Part shown: one piece after another, positions 17,485-23,344 of the stretch
Position numbering within the stretch: position 1 is the stretch's first letter
Layout: every line of letters starts with the position of its first letter
Assembly: GCA_008931825.1 (NCBI GenBank)
Contig: QXVZ01033576.1
Span: forward strand, 1 to 23,344
From: Phallusia fumigata
Lineage: Eukaryota; Chordata; Ascidiacea; Phlebobranchia; Ascidiidae
Length of the DNA stretch: 23,344 nucleotides
Direction: 5' to 3'
Translations under genes and position numbers: made by a program
Notes under the pieces: model-generated
What the model saw: the letters and a program-made list of their open reading frames with translations, nothing else
Told to the model about the DNA's origin: nothing
Database searches by the model: none

Positions 17485-18777
17485 GCTGTTTTTTGATGTT
17501 AATGTTTTATGCAGACTTGTTGATGTCGAGATGTTAGCTGCTTTGAAACTGTAAAAGAATGTTAAATATTATTGCACAATTAATTTTAAAAGTGAGCAAC
17601 AGTACTTGTGACGTAAAAACAATGTGTATCTTGTTTGTTAATTTAAATTCCTTGTTGACGGAATTCAAAGTTATGGGATAATGGAATTGTTAAGCTCGGT
17701 GTTGCCTTATTAAAGTTGCACTGATATATGTTTAACACTAATGCTGTGATGGGCGTTTTGAGCATCTCAGAAAATCACGTTCTTGTGTCTTTTCCTAACA
17801 CTAAGGTTAAACATAGATTAGAACCTAGTAATGGGTAATGGCCTTGGACATTTTATCCAATATTATGGTGACGTTGTTGTAGGGTGACGTGTTACGCGGC
17901 TATTTTCTGCGACTGTGCGAAATACTTAAATGTGCTCCAAAACGCGTTAAATGTGAAGAATGTAACGTTAACATGTAAAGTATTGATCGTATTAACCCAC
18001 ATATTTGAGTAACGGTGAAAGGCTTGTAATATGACTTTAACACGGCACCAAAGTAATTTTCTTTACTTTTTTTTCTGCGGCGATACTTTTGACAGAAACA
18101 TTAACTACATACATTGCCTCTCACAGTAACGACGCCAAAAAAATTAGATCGCCTGAACCCTTTTATTAAAGTCAAATACACGAAGTCTTATAACAAACCT
18201 GTGACCATCATACCTTAAAAACTAGTTATGGAAGTACAGCACAAAAATTCAATTTCCACAACAGTTGCGTAGCAAAACAACATTAGGTTTTGATAGAATT
18301 AAGTCGTTGTTCGAAAACTCCCCTTAGATTAGTCTTTTTATGCCACTTTTTGCTTGCGCCCATTGTTGTAGAGAAAAAATGTGAAAGTGTAAAATGATTT
18401 GTCTGATAAGATTTTGTAATTTTGTAAACGCTTTGTAAAGACGCTTAAACTGCATCGTGTCTAACTTCTATTTTCCTTCCACTTTTCACACAGCAACGTT
18501 TTTTGAAATCAATCCATTGTAGTGGTTGTAAATAGACTTTTTAGTGGTGGCAAATAGAAAGGAATTTAGGAAAACAATTTTGTAATTGTAGTACAGTTAG
18601 TAAAGTGTCTTTAAATCCTGAGTAAATTATTGTTGTGTTCGAACCTTTATTCTTATGCAACTTTGATCCCATCTGACAAATGTTTTATTTTTGCACATGC
18701 AGACAACTTTTGTAAGGTCAAAATGAACAAGGTTTCCTGTATAATGTTGATCTGCAGTTCACCCTTGTCAAGAATCC

Positions 18778-18815
18778 GATAAGTTATCGGCGATAAGTTA
18801 AGTGGCTTCGATAAT
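18778..18815. promoter_or_regulatory. Cluster of GATA-factor motifs
   Basis: Within 38 bp: GATAAG (18778), TTATC on the opposite strand (18784), GATAAG (18792) and GATAAT (18810). The first two form a near-palindrome CCGATAAGTTATCGG. It lies about 1.5 kb upstream of the first recognised exon of gene B. GATA sites are short and common, so regulatory meaning is inference. Confidence 0.3.
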
Positions 18816-19034
18816 GTTCGCCCAGTGGTGGCGGGAAAACGGGCTGGCGAAGAACGTGACTGGCACTGTTTGTTAATTATGTTTGCTGATTACTAGGTAC
18901 AGTAGCACTCGCTGTTATTGCTTTGTTTACTTAACAATATCCAATCGCGTGCTGTTGCAGAAATCATAACTGCTTGAATGCTGGCTCAACTTTTAAAAAC
19001 AAAAAACCCCAAAACTAACAAGATTGCAGTCTTG

Positions 19035-19508
19035 TTAGTCACAAGTCATCAAAAATACACCTAAAACCGGACTGAGAGTGGCAAAGGCACGATTTGTCCT
19101 CTGCATTTCTTTCATCAACTGAGGGTGCACGTGACGCTTGAAGATTTTGCGCTTCATTTGTTTCTGTAACACTATTGCTTTTACCCTGTCGAAAATGTCA
19201 GTGCAATTCTCAAGTAGCCGATTTCCTGTGACAGTGCAATGCACGCTCGATAAAGCGCAGGGCCTCTGACCATAAGATAGAGCGACTTTTAAAGAAAATT
19301 TTACCCCCTGCCGCCTAGACATCACATTTTCCCCTTTTAACATTGTGTGGAAAAGGCAGGTAAGGTGTTTGCAATTTAGTGGAGAATTATTGATGTGTTT
19401 GCATTGTGGACTCTTATACAACGCCAGTTTCAGGTACTTAATATTTATCCTGCATTTGACAATGCAACTATAAAAAACTGACCGCATTGCCGAGTGCACT
19501 TTGGTCAT
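19035..19508 (-). CDS. Unrecognised 157-codon open frame (doubtful)
   Basis: An ATG-initiated minus-strand frame, one of the longer ones in the intergenic region. The C-terminal third is Lys/Arg-rich (QMKRKIFKRHVHPQLMKEMQ) and there are many cysteines in the N-terminal half. No domain, signal or paralogue in the window supports it. A palindrome (CTAACAAGA, 6-nt loop, TCTTGTTAG; 19015-19038) overlaps its stop. It could be a transposon remnant or a chance frame. Confidence 0.15.
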   Translation of the reverse strand: MTKVHSAMRSVFYSCIVKCRINIKYLKLALYKSPQCKHINNSPLNCKHLTCLFHTMLKGENVMSRRQGVKFSLKVALSYGQRPCALSSVHCTVTGNRLLENCTDIFDRVKAIVLQKQMKRKIFKRHVHPQLMKEMQRTNRAFATLSPVLGVFLMTCD

Positions 19509-20325
19509 TACTCATAATTGTCGGCTTGCAAATGCTGAATAAGCATGCCGTGTCATTTAACTTTTGATGCTGCATTCAGCACGCGCGTACGTATTTGGTG
19601 ACGCTGTAGAGATAGATAGACTATTCCCCAAGTTCCACCTTCTGGATGTAAATGGGAATCCTTTTAACTGCGTCTGCTAATTTTTTCATTCCCGATGTTT
19701 CTGAAAAGGTGATAAGATGTGGTTCTGCATTTTTTGTAACTCACCAACTTCATTCGTTTAGCAATAAGCTTCTTTCAAGCGACGGTTTGTGTGCAAAAGG
19801 TTTTACCCTGTCAAACTACCAATTAGATTGCTGTCGAAAAATTATTTAACAAGTGATTTTAAAACAAAGTCGAACTACGTTATTTTTATTCACTAGATTT
19901 GTCAATTGTTATGATGTGACGTAGGTAGGTTAACTCATCTTAATTACGTTGTCATTTAAATTTCATTCTGTGCTTTCACACTAGTTGCAAGTTTTCTCCA
20001 ACAAGAAACAACAAAGTTAAGAATTAATTTAAACATGTTTTTGGTCAACAGTGGTGACACGGTTAGGTGGTTATTGTTGCATTGTTACCTAAAATTGCTG
20101 ACTATGTGGGAAATATCAGTTACGACTGTATTTTGTTCATTTGGATTAGTGCAAGAGAGTGAAACGGTCAAGTGAATCTTAAGTACTAATCTTGTCACCT
20201 GAGGTAAAACATAACTTTGTAGTGGTCTTCAAGAATTGTCCAACAGCAATCTTGGACCCAAATCAAGTTTGCAAAAATACAAAACAAACTAATGAAGCTT
20301 AAACACAACCAATTGTAACAAGGGA

Positions 20326-20580
20326 ATGCAATTCCCAAATGAAACATCCCATTCACCCAGCGTTGTTACACCTCAACCCAATACAAGCCAAGAACCGAAC
20401 AATGCTGCACCCGAACCAAGTTTACCCAGACCAGAGGATCAGGTGGTTCCCCGAAACAGACTTGTTCCTGCTGAATCTACTGATCAAGAACATCCACGAG
20501 CAAACCCACAAGAGCTTTCACCATTTAACTCCGATCCGCTTCCACTAGCTGTTCCAGAACAAAATAAAGTTTTTAATTTG
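20326..20580 (+). CDS. NLR gene B: N-terminal Pro/Ser/Thr-rich exon
   Basis: Eighty-five codons from ATG (MQFPNETSHSPSVV) to ...NKVFNL, ending exactly at a GTGAGT donor (20581) in phase 0. It joins in frame to the phase-0 acceptor at 21420. Composition is dominated by Pro, Gln, Asn, Ser and Glu, consistent with a disordered segment; no death, CARD or pyrin fold is evident. An in-frame TGA about 30 bp upstream means the exon either starts here or is entered by an acceptor within that short stretch (for example ACAAG before GGAATG). So the ATG is plausible but not proven, and an upstream effector-domain exon cannot be excluded. Confidence 0.55.
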
Positions 20581-21419
20581 GTGAGTAACATGTCTCAAAT
20601 GAAGTTGATTTTTCAAGTTAGCAGGCGTAGTTAAATAATATTCTTACATGCTTCAGATAAATTTGACCACTGTACTAAACTTGTGTGTTTGTAAATGCCA
20701 ACATATCCACCAGTCACATTACGCCAGGCCTATAAGAGACGTCATATACCGTATCATATTCGGCATCCCAAGTCTTTACATCGGGGAAGGCATGAAAGAG
20801 TCAGAGGTGGGATTGCAACTCAAGGAAGCAGGCTTTTGGGGCTGGCGCTTCGCCCACCACGCAGCCAATGCTTACAAGCAACCATAGGGAATTAATGATG
20901 GCCGTACGGTACGATACTTGAGTTGTGCGTACCACGTACTTTGTTACAAAGAGCGTACCGTTTTGCTGCGTTGCATACCGCACCGTACCTTTGCTGATTT
21001 TCGGTGCGTACCGTGCCGTACCAACGTACCGTACCGAACTGTACTGCCATCCTTGCAGGGAATTGCCCATTGTTGCTTTAGTTATGTTTGATGTGTTAAA
21101 CTATTACCTCATCATGTATTAGATACAAACTCGTATACACAACTCACATTGTTGACGATCCATATCGCGCAAATTTTTTTCTTTCTGAAATAGGACAGAA
21201 ACCGGCAACACACAGACCGTAAAAATTAAGCTGTTTTTGTTTTAAACAGCTCATTTTGAGTTTGGTTTTACATTTTTCTACTTAACTGGCACCAAACTGA
21301 TACATGGTCAAATGGTGTTTTTCTATCTACAGTGATTTGTTCACATAAAATCCTTTGCACAAAACAGTTGTCTAGTTTGTGGTAGTTTTCATCCCGTAAA
21401 TATGCTGCGTTGTTTTTAG
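20581..21419 (+). other. Intron 1 of gene B
   Basis: About 839 bp between a GTGAGT donor and a TGTTTTTAG acceptor, phase 0 on both sides. It contains the GTACCG-rich inverted-repeat element at 20899-21051. Short open frames here (79, 66, 89 and 65 codons) overlap each other and that element and are not supported. Confidence 0.55.
20899..21051. repeat. GTACCG-rich inverted-repeat element (MITE-like)
   Basis: About 150 bp. The left end GGCCGTACGGTACGATAC pairs with the right end around CGTACCGTACCGAACTGTAC in inverted orientation. Internal copies of GCGTACC, CCGTACC and their complement could fold into a long imperfect hairpin. No coding capacity. The family is not identified and no target duplication is clear. 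Confidence 0.5.
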
Positions 21420-22482
21420 CAATGCGAAAAGCCGCCGCAGATCGGAGACACAAACATCCACACAACCGGGCATGTTTTTAACGCCCCAGTACAAGTACAC
21501 CAGCAAACAGTTCAGCACCGTCATTACTATCTGCAAGTAAACCAACAACTCCACTGTTCATTGAAAGTACCTGGCCCCATCGATTCAAATAAGGGAACTC
21601 CATCAAAAATTCTCTGCTCATCACCAATTGCCCTGCCCTCACCAGAAGCTACAGCGCAACAACTGCATTTTCCATCACAACAATATGCCCACGTTGGTTT
21701 CAATCACGAAACTTCGCCAAAGCACCTGAGAACATTGTCGCCATCTGTATCGTTAGAGTCAGTTACGGAGCAGGCTTACAGTTCAACACAACCATCTGTT
21801 CTGCTAAAGTTAGATGAAGAGACCTCACCAAAGCAACTATGGACATTGCCACAATCTGTACCACCAGAACCAACCTTGCAACAACCCCGCTGTTCAACAC
21901 AACCATCAACTTCAATTACTTTAGATGAAGAGACTTCACCAATGCTTACAAGGACATCATCACCATTTACGCTGACAAAAGCGACTGAGGATGAAACTAG
22001 ATCATCAACAGAGACAATCGTTCCAAATTGTTTGAACAAACGATATTCTATTTTCAAGAGAATTTCCAAACTTTTTGGAAGGAAAGAGAATCTAAAGGCG
22101 CAGCTAAAACAGAAAGTTGGGCAAATCGCCAGTAAAGAATCATCACTCGCAGGACTCTCCCAACGCTCCATAAAACCCGTCAGCCTTTCCATAGTCAGCA
22201 AACCACAACAAATCGAAGACGAGTTTCAAGCAGAGGGACATTATCACCGTAGAGAGGAACTTGCAAAAGTTTTTGACAGACCAAATAGTGACATAGAAGT
22301 TGATCAATTGTTTGATCGCGCAAAAATTACAGCGAAACAAGAAGCAGATCGGCAGTTTTCACAAGAAGAAGATAAAGCAAAGGCAAGCTTTATAAAACAG
22401 CATGGAAACGTTGTAGGTGTTGTTGGACAAGCTGGAATTGGAAAGACAACATCAGCCAAAAAGTGGGCTCTGCAAGCTGTAA
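21420..22482 (+). CDS. NLR gene B: repeat-linker and NACHT N-terminal exon, cut by assembly join
   Basis: The frame is open from acceptor TTTTTAG (21419) to the n at 22483, 354 codons. Order within the exon: Gln/His-rich start containing HVFNAPVQVHQQTVQ (about 20-34); four tandem 37-38-residue repeats (about 60-207); a basic stretch KRYSIFKRISKLFGRKE (about 207-223); a charged, probably helical linker (EELAKVFDRP, DRAKITAKQEADRQF); then GVVGQAGIGKTTSAKKW, in which GQAGIGKTT (22425-22451, residues 336-344) is a good Walker A P-loop. Family knowledge: this is the NTP-binding motif of NACHT ATPases. The exon should continue through Walker B and the sensor motifs, but that part is missing after the n. 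The minus-strand 141-codon frame is its antisense shadow. Confidence 0.85.
21597..22040 (+). repeat. Four tandem 111-114-bp coding repeats in gene B
   Basis: Units are 21597-21710 (38 codons), 21711-21821 (37), 21822-21932 (37) and 21933-22040 (36, most divergent). Units 2 and 3 are clearest: each begins TSPK-x-L, contains a CSTQPS/SSTQPS segment near position 24-29 and ends LDEE. Composition is Ser/Thr/Pro-rich with acidic ends, suggesting a disordered, possibly phosphorylated linker. Such arrays vary easily in copy number. Confidence 0.8.
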
Positions 22483-22483
22483 N
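22483..22483. other. Assembly join (n) 4, inside the NACHT exon of gene B
   Basis: Left of the n the frame is just past Walker A. Right of it, in a different frame, the sequence equals the end of HD2 (IVPGCSRGDW). Gene A shows that at least ~225 codons of NACHT/winged-helix/HD2 belong between these points, plus the unseen Walker B part. Confidence 0.85.
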
Positions 22484-22681
22484 ATTGTTCCTGGTTGCTC
22501 ACGTGGCGATTGGAGCAGCAAGAAGCCACTACTCCAAAAACTCTTTGGGTCACACGGAACATATAAAGAGAAAAAGGCAATGTTTCAATTTTGCAGTTGG
22601 GGTCGTGAAGCAAATGATACAGAGATGACTTCATCTGTGTCCTCCTTACTTCCTGACGTGGTGAATTTATCGACAGCAGGG
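22484..22681 (+). CDS. NLR gene B: HD2 C-terminal end of the NACHT exon
   Basis: Sixty-six codons, IVPGCSRGDWSSKKPLLQ through NDTEMTSSVSSLLPDVVNL, ending before GTAAGC at 22682 in phase 0. It aligns without gaps to the start of the last ~65 residues of gene A's exon (IVPGCSRDDWSSKK...), differing in scattered residues and in the last nine or so. It is in a different frame from the sequence left of the n, so an uncorrected translation runs out of frame across the join. It is the same exon as 21420-22482 in the true gene. Confidence 0.85.
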
Positions 22682-22879
22682 GTAAGCAATTTATGTGACA
22701 CAAAATAACTAATTTTACAAATTTACATTCGTCTACTACATTTGTGCCTGATAATTTAATTACAATATGACTTTCTGTTTGATAACATGGTTATCAAAGT
22801 TCTGTTGTGTGTTTAACTCTAACCTCGATTGACCAAATTGTTCGTCGACACAAGTAAAATAACGATGTCTGCTTTATAG
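22682..22879 (+). other. Intron of gene B (HD2 to linker exon)
   Basis: 198 bp, GTAAGC donor, TTTATAG acceptor, homologous to gene A's intron 887-1094. Confidence 0.8.
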
Positions 22880-22957
22880 ATGTCCCTGGCCGGTGGAATA
22901 TCTGCAATCGATCTCGAAAATCTTTTGTTTGTACTCAAAGCGCCGAGGAACAAACAG
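22880..22957 (+). CDS. NLR gene B: 26-residue linker exon
   Basis: A 78-bp phase 0/0 exon: MSLAGGISAIDLENLLFVL, ending KAPRNKQ, before donor GTACAA. It is the paralogue of 1095-1172. The ATG at its start follows the acceptor directly and is coincidental. The LRR cassettes of gene B are expected downstream of the window. Confidence 0.85.
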
Positions 22958-23344
22958 GTACAAAAGTCCGATTATTTGCTCCATTGTTTGTTAGTCATTT
23001 GCAATGTCGATTTTACTGGAAACTTGAGNTTTGCAATGTCGATTTTACTGGAAACTTGAGGTTACCAATATAACGTTTTAAGTGTATTGTGTACCAAAGC
23101 CGAGTCCCAGTTTGTGAATTTTTAGAAGAAGCTGCGATAAAAGCCCCCAGATTACTTTATCCATATCACTCTTTCAGTTTTCAGCACCATATTGTCCAAT
23201 AACAATTCTTTATAGGTTTCGTTTTTTACTCTCCAAGATTGATATAATCAGTCTTCAGCACACTGATCACAAAAATACTTGTTTAAAATCTTTCGTCACA
23301 AATGTTGTTTCGTCACGGTAATTAATGTGATATGTTCAGTGACA
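22958..23344 (+). other. Start of gene B intron after linker exon, with assembly join at 23029
   Basis: Homologous to gene A 1173-1502 (for example AACTTGWGGTTACC, AAGTGTRTTRTGT, CCAAAG). The 31-bp sequences 22998-23028 and 23030-23060 on either side of the n are identical, so the join is an unmerged overlap. No exon is seen before the window ends. Confidence 0.7.

Larger units (their letters stand above)
15921..17785. repeat. Duplicated non-coding block, copy 2
   Basis: About 1.9 kb homologous to 12776-15060 in the same orientation. It starts GTAAGTTTTATTCTAA and ends near GAGCATCTCAGAAAATCAC (copy 1 ends with the similar GAGCAACTCAGTAAATCAG). Several indels make it shorter than copy 1, notably in the part corresponding to 13610-13900. 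No open frame is shared between the two copies. Confidence 0.7.
17786..20325. other. Intergenic region upstream of gene B
   Basis: About 2.5 kb, AT-rich, with no supported gene. It holds a GATA-motif cluster (18778-18815), a short palindrome (19015-19038), and a 157-codon minus-strand open frame (19035-19508) that resembles nothing I recognise. Any promoter or upstream exons of gene B should lie here. A possible donor CACCTGAG/GTAAAA occurs near 20200, but I cannot tie it to an exon. Confidence 0.5.

Noticed and set aside
20648-21122. Several 65-89-codon frames in gene B intron 1
   Set aside because: They overlap one another on both strands and cover the GTACCG inverted-repeat element; none joins in phase to the flanking exons.
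21776-22201. 141-codon minus-strand frame
   Set aside because: Antisense shadow of the repetitive coding exon of gene B.
1-23344. tRNA, rRNA, CRISPR or bacterial operon features
   Set aside because: No cloverleaf with A/B boxes, no rRNA-like sequence and no regularly spaced repeats with unique spacers were seen by eye; the window is intron-containing eukaryotic DNA.

Overview
The window is eukaryotic: split genes with GT-AG introns, an AATAAA polyadenylation signal, AT-rich introns and intergenic DNA, and many degenerate transposon-like repeats. The gene content (NACHT plus ribonuclease-inhibitor-type LRR, i.e. NOD-like receptor, genes in tandem) and the highly polymorphic look of the assembly suggest a marine invertebrate deuterostome. 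A tunicate such as Ciona is my best guess, but that is inference from style, not a proven assignment.

Gene A (2-9961, plus strand) is the 3' part of an NLR-like gene. A large exon (2-886) carries the end of the NACHT ATPase and the winged-helix/HD2 region. A 78-bp linker exon (1095-1172) follows. Then come eight exons of exactly 162 bp (1503, 2170, 2801, 3732, 4213, 7356, 7838, 8680). Each encodes a pair of LRRs and each is phase 0 at both ends. One of them (7356) has lost its normal acceptor AG. A decayed ninth copy lies at 9293, and a divergent terminal LRR exon with stop codon lies at 9748-9918. The introns between cassettes hold hAT-like fragments (3141-3520, 4512-4760, 8103-8552) and a composite repeat (4764-7012).

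9962-20325 is about 10.4 kb with no gene I can support. It contains a second copy of the composite repeat (10397-11639), a roughly 2-kb non-coding block present twice (12776-15060 and 15921-17785) with a third repeat copy between them, and a sparse tail with a GATA-site cluster near 18.8 kb.

Gene B (20326 to the window end, plus strand) is the 5' part of a second NLR in the same orientation: a Pro/Ser/Thr-rich first recognised exon (20326-20580), then a large exon (21420 onward) with four 37-38-residue tandem repeats, a basic/charged linker and a NACHT Walker A motif. At 22483 a single n joins the Walker A region directly to the HD2 end, so most of the NACHT is absent from the assembly. The linker exon (22880-22957) matches that of gene A, and its introns are homologous to gene A's, so A and B are head-to-tail paralogues. 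The LRR part of B lies beyond the window.

The most interesting signal is the LRR cassette array. The exons are interchangeable in length and phase, nearly invariant in framework including many silent sites, and variable mainly at fixed positions of the LRR motif. The five n characters (5607, 5892, 6588, 22483, 23029) are assembly joins; four of them are flanked by duplicated sequence.
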